Source of the DNA: Pinirhizobacter sp036499745
GTDB taxonomy: Bacteria; Pseudomonadota; Gammaproteobacteria; Xanthomonadales; Rhodanobacteraceae
Assembly (NCBI RefSeq): GCF_036499745.1
Contig: NZ_DASYDG010000026.1
Location: 62,001-126,000 of the forward strand
Direction of reading: 5' to 3'
DNA: 64,000 nucleotides
Each line of letters starts with the position of its first letter. Position 1 is the stretch's first letter. Below, piece by piece: positions 8,423 to 16,839 of this stretch. A model generated the notes under the pieces. That model saw only the letters and a program-made list of their open reading frames with translations, was not told where the DNA came from and ran no database searches. Both the position numbers and the translations under genes were made by a program.

Positions 8423-9424
8423 ATGTCACGTCTTCGTCCCCGTCCTGTTTCCAATGACCCGCGACCGTTATGGAAGCGCCTGCTCTATCGCCGCCTGAAA
8501 TTCATCGGCGGCATCGTCGGCGTGCTGGTGCTCAGCTTCGGCTTCGCCTACCTGTTCGAGCCGCAATGGCTGCTGCGCATGGACACGATGCGCAAGGCGA
8601 TGGCGGCCAACCTCGACACCCACAGCATCGAAGCCGGCGACACCAAGTGGTCGTATTACGAAGGCGGCAACGGCCCTACCCTGGTGCTGTTGCATGGTTT
8701 CGCGGCCAACAAGGATGTATGGCTGGATTCGGCCAAGGAACTGACCAAGAATTTCCACGTGATTGCCCCCGACCTTCCCGGCTGGGGTGATTCATCACGC
8801 GTGGAAGGTGGCCGGTACGACGTGGACAGCCAGGTGGCGCGGCTTGATTCGTTCTTCGACCGCATGGGCCTGCGCGGTTTTACCCTGGTGGGGCATTCGA
8901 TGGGCGGCGCGATTGCCGGCGCCTACACTGCGGACCACCCGGGCCGCGTGTCGAACCTGGTATTGATGGATTCGCTGGGCCTTACCTTTAAACCCAACGA
9001 CTTCGCCAAGGCGGCGTTGAACGGCAAGGATCCGTTCGTATTCGACGACCGCGCCGGTTTCGAGGCGATGATGAAGCTGGTGTTCCTGAATCCACCGAAG
9101 GTACCCGGCCGCATCGCCGATGCTTACGTGCAGCAGAACAAGGACAACCGCGCCTTCATCGAGCATACGTTCGATGAGTTGAAGCCAGAGTCACAATCGC
9201 TGGCGCTGGATTCACGGCTGTCGAAACTCACCGTGCCGGTGCTTGGCCTGTGGTGCCACGACGACAAGGTGATCGACATCTCAGCGTTGGATACCCTGCG
9301 CAATGGCCTGACCAACGCCAAGGCGATCAGCAGCACCATACTGAACGGCTGCAATCACATGCCGCAGATGGAGAAGCCGGATGAGTTCTCGAAGGTCATT
9401 ACCGGATTCGTGATGGCGCATTGA
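8423..9424 (+). CDS. Membrane-anchored alpha/beta hydrolase
   Basis: The 333-residue protein has a basic N-terminus and one membrane segment at about residues 27-46, then an alpha/beta hydrolase fold. LLHGFAANKDVW provides the oxyanion region, and GHSMGG places the nucleophile at Ser159. CHDDKV gives the likely acid, and NHMPQMEKP gives the histidine. The family includes esterases, lipases and C-C bond hydrolases, so the substrate cannot be named. It is coupled to the upstream M1 peptidase gene with a two-base gap and ends at a strong terminator. Confidence 0.85.
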   Translation: MSRLRPRPVSNDPRPLWKRLLYRRLKFIGGIVGVLVLSFGFAYLFEPQWLLRMDTMRKAMAANLDTHSIEAGDTKWSYYEGGNGPTLVLLHGFAANKDVWLDSAKELTKNFHVIAPDLPGWGDSSRVEGGRYDVDSQVARLDSFFDRMGLRGFTLVGHSMGGAIAGAYTADHPGRVSNLVLMDSLGLTFKPNDFAKAALNGKDPFVFDDRAGFEAMMKLVFLNPPKVPGRIADAYVQQNKDNRAFIEHTFDELKPESQSLALDSRLSKLTVPVLGLWCHDDKVIDISALDTLRNGLTNAKAISSTILNGCNHMPQMEKPDEFSKVITGFVMAH

Positions 9425-9449
9425 TCCGGTAGCCTAACCCAGGCACGAG

Positions 9450-9476
9450 AAGGGTCCCATTGGGACCCTTTTTTTT
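9450..9476 (+). terminator. Rho-independent terminator
   Basis: AAGGGTCCCA pairs with TGGGACCCTT and is followed by a run of T residues. It ends the aminopeptidase-hydrolase operon. Confidence 0.9.
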
Positions 9477-9548
9477 GAGATGACCGGGAACTTGAAGCGC
9501 TCCTGTCGCATCGTGGCTAGGCTGGGATTTTCCTCCGGAGATCTCGAC

Positions 9549-9959
9549 ATGTGTGCACCACCTACGCCACCTCAGCCCGCCCCTCCGTTTACTTTCACTC
9601 CATTCACTCCTCACGATGTAGCTCAGGGACCGGCTGAAACACCGCGCCAGGACGACCGCCACTATTCAGCACGCGGGGTTCTTGCGTCGGCGCTTGAATC
9701 CATTCGCAACACCTTCCAGGATCCTCGATTCGTCGCGGCGTATATGGTGACGTCGATATCGACCATGGCCTATCGATTCTGGGGCGAGGGCTATAACGCG
9801 GGGTATGCCGACGGCTTGATGGAAGCGGCACACGATTGTCGGTTGAACGCCGGCAACCAGGCAGCCGGCTATTTACTGGGATGTGACCATCTCAATGGGT
9901 GCGTGACGTCGACAGCTTTGTCGCTATCGAATACGTGCTATCCCTGGGACGCCATCTGA
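9549..9959 (+). CDS. Orphan hypothetical protein with proline-rich start and cysteine-rich tail
   Basis: The 136-residue product starts at ATG 9549 with CGGAG nine bases upstream. It opens with a Pro-rich segment (about residues 3-22) and has a central amphipathic or weakly hydrophobic stretch around VAAYMVTSISTMAYRF. It ends with four cysteines spread over the last 45 residues. GYNAGYADG is a Gly/Tyr-rich motif that I cannot assign. It has no signal peptide. It follows a terminator and converges with the metallopeptidase gene, so it is probably transcribed alone. Confidence 0.5.
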   Translation: MCAPPTPPQPAPPFTFTPFTPHDVAQGPAETPRQDDRHYSARGVLASALESIRNTFQDPRFVAAYMVTSISTMAYRFWGEGYNAGYADGLMEAAHDCRLNAGNQAAGYLLGCDHLNGCVTSTALSLSNTCYPWDAI

Positions 9960-9978
9960 GCCGCCCATCTATTTCTTT

Positions 9979-10743
9979 CTAGTCCGCAACGTCCGCTACG
10001 AGCCGCTCAAGCTCCGCCTTCAACCCCGACCCGTTCGCACGCAGCCAGTCGCGCTGGTCGCGCCAGTCGGGGGTGATGGATTCCACCCAGGCCCAGAATT
10101 TGCGCGAGTGGTTGCGCTGGCGAAGGTGACATAGTTCGTGCACCAGCACGTAGCGGAGCGCGGCGGGCGGCGCCAGCGCCAGCGAAAGGTCGAGATTCAC
10201 GCGATCGCGCGCATCCAGGCTGCCCCACAGGCTCTTGAGCGGACGCACGCGCAGCCCCGTGGGCGCGGCGCCCACCAGTGGCACCAAGGTGGCGAGCCAG
10301 CGTGAGACATCACGGCGAATCTGCGCTTCAAGGAAGGAAGCGATAAGCCCACGCGCCACCGGCATCGTGCGGCTGGACGGACGCGGCAACACCAGGGTCA
10401 GTGATTCGCCCACGTGCTCGATACGCGGATAGGGGCCATCGGCCCAGAAGAGGTCGGTCTCCTGTCCACGCAAGGGAAACGTGGTGGGCACGCCCACGCG
10501 CAACGGTGGCGGACGTTCCCCATCAAGATTGAGCTCGTCGAGCTTGCGTTCGAGCCAGTCGACATTGGTGCGCAGGAAAGCACTGACCTGCGAAGGATGC
10601 GTGCCGCGTGGACAGGTGATGCGCGCGCCCTTGGCGGTCACGGTGAGCCGCAATCGACGGGCACGCGGATGCACGGACTTCAGCACGCGGATCGTTGCCC
10701 CCGCGGCGGTAGGCAATTCTAGCCAGTCGCCCTGCTCGAACAT
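9979..10743 (-). CDS. YgjP-type metallopeptidase (DUF45, SprT-like fold)
   Basis: This 254-residue cytoplasmic protein has the DUF45/YgjP zinc site, HELCH at 202-206 with His212 as the probable third ligand. The usual family segments DLSLALAPPAALRYVLVH and HSRKFWAWV flank it. Family members are predicted metal-dependent proteases of unknown substrate. The start MFEQGDWLEL is the only reasonable one. The gene lies about 90 bases downstream of rdgC on the same strand and could be read with it. Confidence 0.85.
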   Translation of the reverse strand: MFEQGDWLELPTAAGATIRVLKSVHPRARRLRLTVTAKGARITCPRGTHPSQVSAFLRTNVDWLERKLDELNLDGERPPPLRVGVPTTFPLRGQETDLFWADGPYPRIEHVGESLTLVLPRPSSRTMPVARGLIASFLEAQIRRDVSRWLATLVPLVGAAPTGLRVRPLKSLWGSLDARDRVNLDLSLALAPPAALRYVLVHELCHLRQRNHSRKFWAWVESITPDWRDQRDWLRANGSGLKAELERLVADVAD

Positions 10744-10830
10744 TGCTGTCGTTTACCCGTTGCCACCGTGGAACCTGAGTTTCGGCCACGGCCGTCGCGG
10801 ATGCTGCGACTGAGATTCCCCGCCGCCCGA

Positions 10831-11742
10831 TCAATCCGGGCGGGGCAGCTTGAACCATTCGTCGAGCTTGCCCAACAGGCGCTCCAGCTCCAGCGTCAGC
10901 AGGGCAAAGCGGGCATCCATCTCGGCCGCAGGTGAATCGTGGGGGCTATCGCCCATTTCGTCCAGTACCACGTCGAGGAACTTCAGCTTCCTGACCACCA
11001 GGTCTTCCCCCAGGACGAAGGTCATGCGGTCGTCGAAGGTCAGGCCAAGCTGGAATACCTGCTTACCGTTTCGCAGGTGTTCGCGGACTTCCTCTGTCTC
11101 CAGGTCCTGACGGCGGCAGCGGGCGATGGCGCCGGTGGCGGTAGCCGGATCCCTGAGCTCCACTTCGTCGCCCAGCGCCAGCCCCGCGGGCAGGTTGCCG
11201 GTAGCCAGCCAATCGGTCATCAGGGCCCGGGGGGATTCCTCCGGGGCCAATGGGACGGCCGGGAAACTACCCAGGGCCTCGCGGATCTGCGTCACGCCGT
11301 TCTCGGCCGACTTGCGACTGGAGCTATCCACCACCAGCCAGCCGTGCTTACGATCGGCGTACGTGGCCAGGCGGGAGCTGCGGACGAAGGCCCGCGGCAG
11401 CAGTTCGTTCAGGACATCGTCCTTGATCCGCTTACGCTCACGGCCGTTGACCTTGCGGCCTTCTTCCTCTGCGATCTTCTGCACGCGGTTGTGAAGTTCG
11501 TCATTGACCACCGAGGACGGCAGCAGCTTGTCCTCACTGCCCACCATCACCAGGGTGGATGCCTTCACCGTGTGGGTGAGGGCTTCCTCGTTGCGGCCCA
11601 ATGGGGAGACAAAACCGCGGGTGGACATTTCCATGGGGCCGACCGGCCGAAGGCGATGTTCAGCCAGGGCTTCATCGAGTTTTTGCAGGTCGTCGGCAAC
11701 AGTGGCGGAGAAGCGGAACAGCGTCAGGTTACGAAAGAACAT
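10831..11742 (-). CDS. rdgC: Recombination-associated protein RdgC
   Basis: RdgC is a ring-forming, non-specific DNA-binding protein that limits RecA filament assembly and associates with the nucleoid. The 303-residue length equals the typical family length. It starts MFFRNLTLFRF, the conserved RdgC N-terminus, and includes GFVSPLGR and the later LTFDDRMTFVL region. The frame is open upstream of 11742, but the family start is unambiguous. It is the first gene of a short leftward unit with the YgjP-type peptidase. Confidence 0.95.
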   Translation of the reverse strand: MFFRNLTLFRFSATVADDLQKLDEALAEHRLRPVGPMEMSTRGFVSPLGRNEEALTHTVKASTLVMVGSEDKLLPSSVVNDELHNRVQKIAEEEGRKVNGRERKRIKDDVLNELLPRAFVRSSRLATYADRKHGWLVVDSSSRKSAENGVTQIREALGSFPAVPLAPEESPRALMTDWLATGNLPAGLALGDEVELRDPATATGAIARCRRQDLETEEVREHLRNGKQVFQLGLTFDDRMTFVLGEDLVVRKLKFLDVVLDEMGDSPHDSPAAEMDARFALLTLELERLLGKLDEWFKLPRPD

Positions 11743-11833
11743 GGATGCCTTGGATTGCGTCGTGGGCAAACGACGAATGATACCGACCCGCCGCCTGTTC
11801 GGGGTCTCGGCCCTGACGAGACGCCACCTTCGA

Positions 11834-12877
11834 CTACAACCGCAGTCCGAGCATGCCGGCCATGATCGCGGTGGCCAGGAGCACCCCGCCGCCGGCGATC
11901 GTCCAGGCGACCCTGTCGGCCGTGCCCTGCGACACTTGGTGTTGGAGAAGAATGAGTCGCAGGCCGCACCCCAAATGCGCCACCAGGCAGGCGACACCCA
12001 GCGCGTAGTGCGGAATCAGCCTCACGTAGCCGGCAAAAAGGCCCTCGGGAGCCGACGTTGCCCAAAGCCAGTCGGTGTCCACACCCCGCGATCGCGTGGA
12101 GAAGGTGGACGTCAGGTGCGAGAAGAGGAAAGCCGCCAGGTAGGCGCCAGTGAGGGTCTGCAACGTTCCCAGTACATCCGTACGGGTGGCCGTGGCGCGG
12201 CGTGCCAGAACCAGGCCGCTGCCCATCATGAAGACCACTCCAATGATCAGCACCGGTTGCACGACGGCCGACCGGTACCAAAGCCGCAGTTCGGTCATCA
12301 CCCGGTGCTGGACCTCGGAGCCAAGCAGGGCGCTCAGGTGGTTGGCCAGGTGCCAGCCAAGGAACACCAGGACGAGGCCCGCGGCGACCGAACCGTGGAG
12401 GGCAGCAAGCCATGCCGGAGTGGACGGGACCACCGCGGGGCGTTCGTGGGACGGAACCCTCATGAGCGCGATCGCAGCGAAGGCAAGCCAAAGGATCGCC
12501 CAAAGGATCAGCTCCTGGGTTTTGAGCCCCAGAAGGCCACGGTACCCGCCGGCCGCCACGTAAAGCGACGGCGTAGCGAAGGCCAGGTGCGCGATCCTGC
12601 GGCTGAAGAGCTCCCTCCGTGACAAAGGCAGCTTGCTGTTGGCGCGCGCCAGGACAAACCCGAGCACCGGCAGCGCGAAGGCGAGTAGCAGGAACAGCAC
12701 GACACCGGCCCACGCCAGCGATTGGGCCGATACGGTTCCGGCCCCCACCGCCACCCGACCGGCGAAGTGGAACAGCTCAAGCCATACCGGGTACAGCAAC
12801 ATCGCGACGATGACCACAGCCACCGTGGCTCGGGGAGCGATGAATGGTCTGGCCTTTAAAGCTACGGTACTGGTCAT
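11834..12877 (-). CDS. Polytopic membrane protein with cytochrome-b-like helices
   Basis: The 347-residue product has about nine membrane segments. Several carry the histidine spacing of succinate dehydrogenase/fumarate reductase cytochrome b: GWHLANHLSALLG, YRSAVVQPVLI followed by GSGL, FLFSHLTS, and RLIPHYALG with a later AHLGCGLRL. The first half seems a degenerate copy of the second. This suggests a heme b quinone-reactive membrane protein, but no catalytic partner gene is adjacent. ATG 12877 has GGAGG upstream; longer in-frame starts run into the divergent regulator. It faces the MocR-type regulator across 79 bases with shared repeats and is probably its target. Confidence 0.6.
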   Translation of the reverse strand: MTSTVALKARPFIAPRATVAVVIVAMLLYPVWLELFHFAGRVAVGAGTVSAQSLAWAGVVLFLLLAFALPVLGFVLARANSKLPLSRRELFSRRIAHLAFATPSLYVAAGGYRGLLGLKTQELILWAILWLAFAAIALMRVPSHERPAVVPSTPAWLAALHGSVAAGLVLVFLGWHLANHLSALLGSEVQHRVMTELRLWYRSAVVQPVLIIGVVFMMGSGLVLARRATATRTDVLGTLQTLTGAYLAAFLFSHLTSTFSTRSRGVDTDWLWATSAPEGLFAGYVRLIPHYALGVACLVAHLGCGLRLILLQHQVSQGTADRVAWTIAGGGVLLATAIMAGMLGLRL

Positions 12878-12912
12878 TTGGCGATCCTCCCTGGTGCCAG
12901 TAAAGCATGTGC

Positions 12913-12956
12913 TTGGCCTATAGTATTGGGCCATTTTCATATACGCGGATTGGGCC
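12913..12956 (+). promoter_or_regulatory. Direct-repeat operator between the cytochrome-like gene and the MocR gene
   Basis: ATTGGGCC occurs at 12925-12932 and again at 12949-12956, 24 bp apart, and a related TTGGCC sits at 12913-12918. A -10-like TATAGT lies between at 12919-12924. MocR/PdxR regulators are known to bind direct repeats in divergent promoters, so these are the likely sites of the adjacent regulator. Confidence 0.5.
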
Positions 12957-14369
12957 ATGAGCACCCTCCGGCGTCTTCCCTTTGCCATCAGCAGACAGGG
13001 GGAAGGCTCGCTCCAATCCAGGATCCACAACGACATTCGCCAGGCGATCCAGGCCGGTCGGCTGGCGCCAGGCGCGCGGCTGCCTTCAACCCGAAGCCTG
13101 GCCTCTGAACTGGGCGTGGCGAGGGGAACGGTCGACGCCGTCTATGCCCGGCTGACGGGCGAGGGATACATCGTCGGCCGCGGCTCGGCGGGCACGATCG
13201 TTTCGCCAACCGTTGTCATGCGAAGAAGCGCACCGCCCGTATCGCCACCATCAGGTTCGCTTATCACGGCAGCCATGCCGATACGATTTCATATCGGCCT
13301 GCCCTCGCTGGATCTCTTTCCCTACACCCGTTGGGCGCGACTGGTATCGCAACACGCCAGGAAGCTTTCACCGATCGGCCCGCATCATCCCAACCCGGCC
13401 GGGTTGCCGGCGTTGCGAGAGGCCATCGTCGGGTATCTGGCCGTGGCCCGGGGCTTCGCCTGCCATCCAGCCCAGGTTTTCATCACCGCCGGCTACCAGG
13501 GAGCCCTGGATCTCGCGACACGTCTGGTCCTTCGGGAGAAGGACAGCGTCTGGTTCGAAGATCCTGGTTATTCGTTCGCCCGGGATGCCCTGGCTGCAAA
13601 ACCCGTACGGGTGGTTCCCGTCCCCGTGGACGGGGAGGGCTTGCGCGTGGATGACGGCATCGCCCTGGCACCCCAGGCTCGACTTGCCATCGTCACACCG
13701 TCCCACCAGAGCCCACTGACGGTAACGATGTCCCAGGCGCGCCGCCAGTTGCTCCTGGATTGGGCGGAGGGCGCCGGTAGCTGGGTCGTCGAAGACGATT
13801 ACGACAGCGAGTTCCACTACGCAGGGTTCAGGCCTGCAGCGCTTAAGAGCATCGATGCCGCCGACCGGGTGTTCTTCGCCGGAAGTTTCAGCAAAACCTT
13901 GCTACCGAGCCTGCGCCTGGGATTCCTGGTCGTCCCTGAAACTTTCATTGCCGCCGCCGGGGAGGAGGCGACGGCGATGCACCGCGGCGAGGCGGCATTC
14001 ATGCAGCAAGTCGTGGCCACCTTCATCGCGGAGGGGCATTTTTCAAGGCATTTGCGACGCATGCGCGCCCGGTACGACGCACGTCGCCGCGCCCTGGCGA
14101 CGGCATTGACGTCGGCCTTCGGCGATACGGTAGAGATTCGAAACCAGGGCGGTGGCCTTCACCTCATCGCCCAGTTCCATGGCCATGGCGCGGATATCGA
14201 CATCATGGCCAGGGCCAGGGCCAGCGGGCTATGGGTATCAGCCTTGTCGGCACAGTCGACGGTTCATCCGGCAGGTGATGCCCTGATGCTGGGATTTGCG
14301 AACATCCCGGAACAGGAGGCGGCGAAGCACGTCGCTGCCCTGAAGCGAGCGATTGCCTCCCATCCCTGA
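12957..14369 (+). CDS. MocR/PdxR-type regulator (GntR HTH plus aminotransferase domain)
   Basis: The 470-residue protein joins an N-terminal GntR winged helix (about residues 12-80, with the motif GARLPSTRSLASELGVARGT) to a fold-type I aminotransferase domain. The PLP lysine is Lys313 in FAGSFSKTLLP, and EDDYDSEF is the family cofactor-contact block. MocR proteins use PLP or PLP adducts as effectors and usually control a divergent gene. Here that neighbour is the cytochrome-like membrane protein rather than a PLP synthesis gene. ATG 12957 directly abuts a repeat copy and lacks a ribosome site, so the true start could differ slightly. Confidence 0.9.
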   Translation: MSTLRRLPFAISRQGEGSLQSRIHNDIRQAIQAGRLAPGARLPSTRSLASELGVARGTVDAVYARLTGEGYIVGRGSAGTIVSPTVVMRRSAPPVSPPSGSLITAAMPIRFHIGLPSLDLFPYTRWARLVSQHARKLSPIGPHHPNPAGLPALREAIVGYLAVARGFACHPAQVFITAGYQGALDLATRLVLREKDSVWFEDPGYSFARDALAAKPVRVVPVPVDGEGLRVDDGIALAPQARLAIVTPSHQSPLTVTMSQARRQLLLDWAEGAGSWVVEDDYDSEFHYAGFRPAALKSIDAADRVFFAGSFSKTLLPSLRLGFLVVPETFIAAAGEEATAMHRGEAAFMQQVVATFIAEGHFSRHLRRMRARYDARRRALATALTSAFGDTVEIRNQGGGLHLIAQFHGHGADIDIMARARASGLWVSALSAQSTVHPAGDALMLGFANIPEQEAAKHVAALKRAIASHP

Positions 14370-14375
14370 TCGAAG

Positions 14376-14404
14376 CGACGACGGATCAATCTGACCCGTC
14401 GTCG
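14376..14404. terminator. Bidirectional hairpin between convergent genes
   Basis: CGACGACGG (14376-14384) is perfectly complementary to CCGTCGTCG (14396-14404) around an 11-base loop, between the MocR gene and tyrB. No U-tract follows on either strand, so its termination efficiency is uncertain. Confidence 0.45.
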
Positions 14405-14415
14405 GTTCGCGCAAC

Positions 14416-15612
14416 TCAGGACACTGCAGCGATGGCCACGGCCACGGCATCGATGTTGCGGTCGTTGAGGGCCGCCACGCAGATGCGCCCGGTGCCCACC
14501 GCGTAGATGGCGAATTCCTCGCGCAGGCGGTCGACCTGGGCGGACGACAGGCCCGAATACGAAAACATGCCGCGCTGGCGCACGATGAAATCGAAATCGG
14601 CCTGCACGCCATGGGCCTTCAGGCGCTCGACCAGCCCCAGGCGCATGGCGCGGATGCGGCTGCGCATCTGACCCAGTTCCTCGTGCCACATGGCGCGCAG
14701 TTCGTCTGAATGCAGCACCGCTGACACCACCGACGCGCCGTGCGTGGGCGGGTTGGAGTAGTTGCTGCGGATCACACGCTTGACTTGCGACTGCACCCGC
14801 AAGGCTTCTTCGTGGCTCGCCGCCACGATCGACAGCGCGCCCACGCGCTCGCCATAGAGCGAGAACGATTTGGAGAAGGAACTTGCCACCAGCATAGGCA
14901 CGCCAGCATCGGCGAACAGGCGTACCGCCTCGGCGTCCTCCTCGATACCGTCGCCAAAGCCCTGGTAGGCAATATCCAGGAAGGGAAGCAGGCCCTTGTC
15001 GCGCACCACCTCCACCACCTGGCGCCATTGCGCAGTATCCAGGTCCACACCCGTGGGATTATGGCAACAGGCGTGCAGCACGACGACGGCACCCCGTGGC
15101 AGGCCTGACAGCGACGACAGCATGCCGGCGAAATCCAGGCCGTGGCTGGAGGCGTCGTAATAGGGATAGTTCACCACTTTGAAGCCAGCCGCCTCGAACA
15201 ACCCGCGGTGGTTCTCCCAACTGGGGTTGCTGATGGCAACAGGCGCGCCGGGGTTGAGGTACTTCAGGAAATCCGCGCCTACTTTCAGCGCGCCGGTGCC
15301 GCCCAGGCCTTGCGCGGTTACCACGCGGCGCTCGGTAATCAGCGGTGAATCCGCGCCGAAAAGCAGGCGTTGTACCGCTGCGTCATAAGCGGCGATGCCA
15401 TCGATCGGCAGGTATCCCCGGGGCGTGAGGTAGCCAAGGCGCGCCTCTTCGGCCGCGCGCACGGCGCGCAGCAGTGGCACATGGCCGTCGGCGTCGTAAT
15501 AAACGCCTACACCAAGGTTCACCTTGTGCTCGCGAGTATCGCTGCCATAGGCCTCATTGAGCCCCAGGATGGGATCGCGGGGAGCCATTTCGACGTGGGT
15601 GAACGGGGTCAT
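14416..15612 (-). CDS. tyrB: Aromatic amino acid aminotransferase
   Basis: This 398-residue fold-type I aminotransferase interconverts aromatic amino acids (and usually aspartate or glutamate) with their 2-oxo acids using PLP. The start MTPFTHVEMAPRDPILGLNE and the segments VNLGVGVYYD, HACCHNPTGVD, FLDIAYQGFGDG and SSFSKSFSLYGERVG are diagnostic of the AspC/TyrB group. Lys248 binds PLP and Asp213/Tyr216 contact it. AspC cannot be fully excluded from sequence alone. The gene is 50 bases downstream of ttcA on the same strand. Confidence 0.9.
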   Translation of the reverse strand: MTPFTHVEMAPRDPILGLNEAYGSDTREHKVNLGVGVYYDADGHVPLLRAVRAAEEARLGYLTPRGYLPIDGIAAYDAAVQRLLFGADSPLITERRVVTAQGLGGTGALKVGADFLKYLNPGAPVAISNPSWENHRGLFEAAGFKVVNYPYYDASSHGLDFAGMLSSLSGLPRGAVVVLHACCHNPTGVDLDTAQWRQVVEVVRDKGLLPFLDIAYQGFGDGIEEDAEAVRLFADAGVPMLVASSFSKSFSLYGERVGALSIVAASHEEALRVQSQVKRVIRSNYSNPPTHGASVVSAVLHSDELRAMWHEELGQMRSRIRAMRLGLVERLKAHGVQADFDFIVRQRGMFSYSGLSSAQVDRLREEFAIYAVGTGRICVAALNDRNIDAVAVAIAAVS

Positions 15613-15662
15613 GGAATCAAAGCCTTCAGCTGCTGGAACTTGAGGAATGGGGAACACTTGGT

Positions 15663-16517
15663 TTACACCGTGGCATCGTCTTGCCCGGCAAGCCAGGCAT
15701 GGGCATCGGCGCCGGCCGTGGCACCGAAGGAGAAATCGAACAATGCGCGGTCTGCCAGCTGGGAGGGCACCACGTTGCCCAGGGCCCGGAAGATCGTTTC
15801 GGCGCGGCCGGGGAATTGGCGCTCCCAGTCGTCCAGCATGCGCCTCACGGCCTTGCGTTGCAGGTTTTCCTGCGAACCGCACAGGTTGCACGGGATGATC
15901 GGAAATTGCCGACCCTCAGCGTAGGCTGCGATGTCGTCTTCGCGGCAGTAAGCCAGGGGCCGGATCACAGTATGTGCGCCGTCATCGGAGCGAAGCTTCG
16001 GCGGCATGGCTTTCAGGCTTCCCTGATAAAACATGTTCAGGAAGAAGGTGCCCAGGATGTCATCGCGGTGATGGCCCAGTGCGATCTTGGTCACGCCGTT
16101 CTCGCCTGCCCACTTGTACAGCGCGCCACGGCGCATGCGCGAGCACAGGCTGCACATGGTCTTGCCGGCCGGGATCACGCGGGTGACCACCGAATAGGTG
16201 TCCTGCTCGATCACGTGGTATGCGATGCCGAGCGACTGCAGATAGCCAGGCAGTACGTGTGCGGGAAAATCCGGCTGCTTCTGGTCCAGGTTCACCGCCA
16301 CCAGCTCGAACGGCACCGGGGCCCTGGCCTTGAGCTGGATCAGGATATCGAGCAGGGTGTAGGAATCCTTGCCGCCGGACAGGCACACCATGATCTTGTC
16401 GCCGGCTTCCACCATGGAAAAATCCGAGATCGCCTGCCCCACCTGGCGACGCAACCGCCGTGCCAGTTTGGCGGCCTCGTAGGCTTCTTTGCGGGGGACG
16501 GGGACAGGGGCTGGCAT
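15663..16517 (-). CDS. ttcA: tRNA 2-thiocytidine(32) synthetase TtcA
   Basis: TtcA adds sulfur to cytidine 32 of certain tRNAs using ATP and a [4Fe-4S] cluster. The PP-loop SGGKDS is clear, and both CXXC pairs, CSLC and CNLC, expected to bind the cluster are present. GHHRDD and the MPPKLRSDDG segment are also family hallmarks. Start choice is delicate. ATG 16544 would add nine residues, but a TACAAT promoter-like hexamer overlaps that codon, so a transcript from it would begin downstream. ATG 16517 is therefore preferred. The gene is divergent from the YdcH-like gene and precedes tyrB. Confidence 0.92.
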   Translation of the reverse strand: MPAPVPVPRKEAYEAAKLARRLRRQVGQAISDFSMVEAGDKIMVCLSGGKDSYTLLDILIQLKARAPVPFELVAVNLDQKQPDFPAHVLPGYLQSLGIAYHVIEQDTYSVVTRVIPAGKTMCSLCSRMRRGALYKWAGENGVTKIALGHHRDDILGTFFLNMFYQGSLKAMPPKLRSDDGAHTVIRPLAYCREDDIAAYAEGRQFPIIPCNLCGSQENLQRKAVRRMLDDWERQFPGRAETIFRALGNVVPSQLADRALFDFSFGATAGADAHAWLAGQDDATV

Positions 16518-16542
16518 GGGTGCGATGCGGGCTGGACGTCGC

Positions 16543-16548
16543 ATTGTA
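16543..16548 (-). promoter_or_regulatory. -10-like hexamer for ttcA
   Basis: On the minus strand this reads TACAAT and overlaps the possible ATG at 16544. A start point about seven bases further on would leave a short leader before ATG 16517. Confidence 0.4.
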
Positions 16549-16628
16549 ACAGCGCCTTCGCTCCAGCTTCCCCGTGTCACGTTCAGCGGACTACACTCGA
16601 CGCTTCCCCCTTAGCCGCCGTGGTTCGC

Positions 16629-16835
16629 ATGCAGGTCCAGGATCCCGCCGAGACTGCCCGCCGACTGGCCGAACTCCGTAGCGAGCATCGTGACCTCGAC
16701 TCGGCGATCGACCAGCTGATCGCCGCCCGCGCGGGCGACGAACTGCAGCTGACGCGCATGAAGAAGCGAAGGCTGGCGTTGAAAGATGCGATTTCCCGGC
16801 TCGAAAGCCGCCTCATCCCCGACCTGGATGCCTGA
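16629..16835 (+). CDS. YdcH family (DUF465) small coiled-coil protein
   Basis: The 68-residue product has the DUF465 pattern: a charged helix with RLAELRSEHRDLDSAIDQLI, a short turn, then LTRMKKRRLALKDAISRLE. It should fold as a helical hairpin or coiled coil. The biochemical role of the family is not established. Its stop overlaps the possible start region of the acetyltransferase gene, which suggests coupled translation. Confidence 0.75.
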   Translation: MQVQDPAETARRLAELRSEHRDLDSAIDQLIAARAGDELQLTRMKKRRLALKDAISRLESRLIPDLDA

Positions 16836-16839
16836 CATC

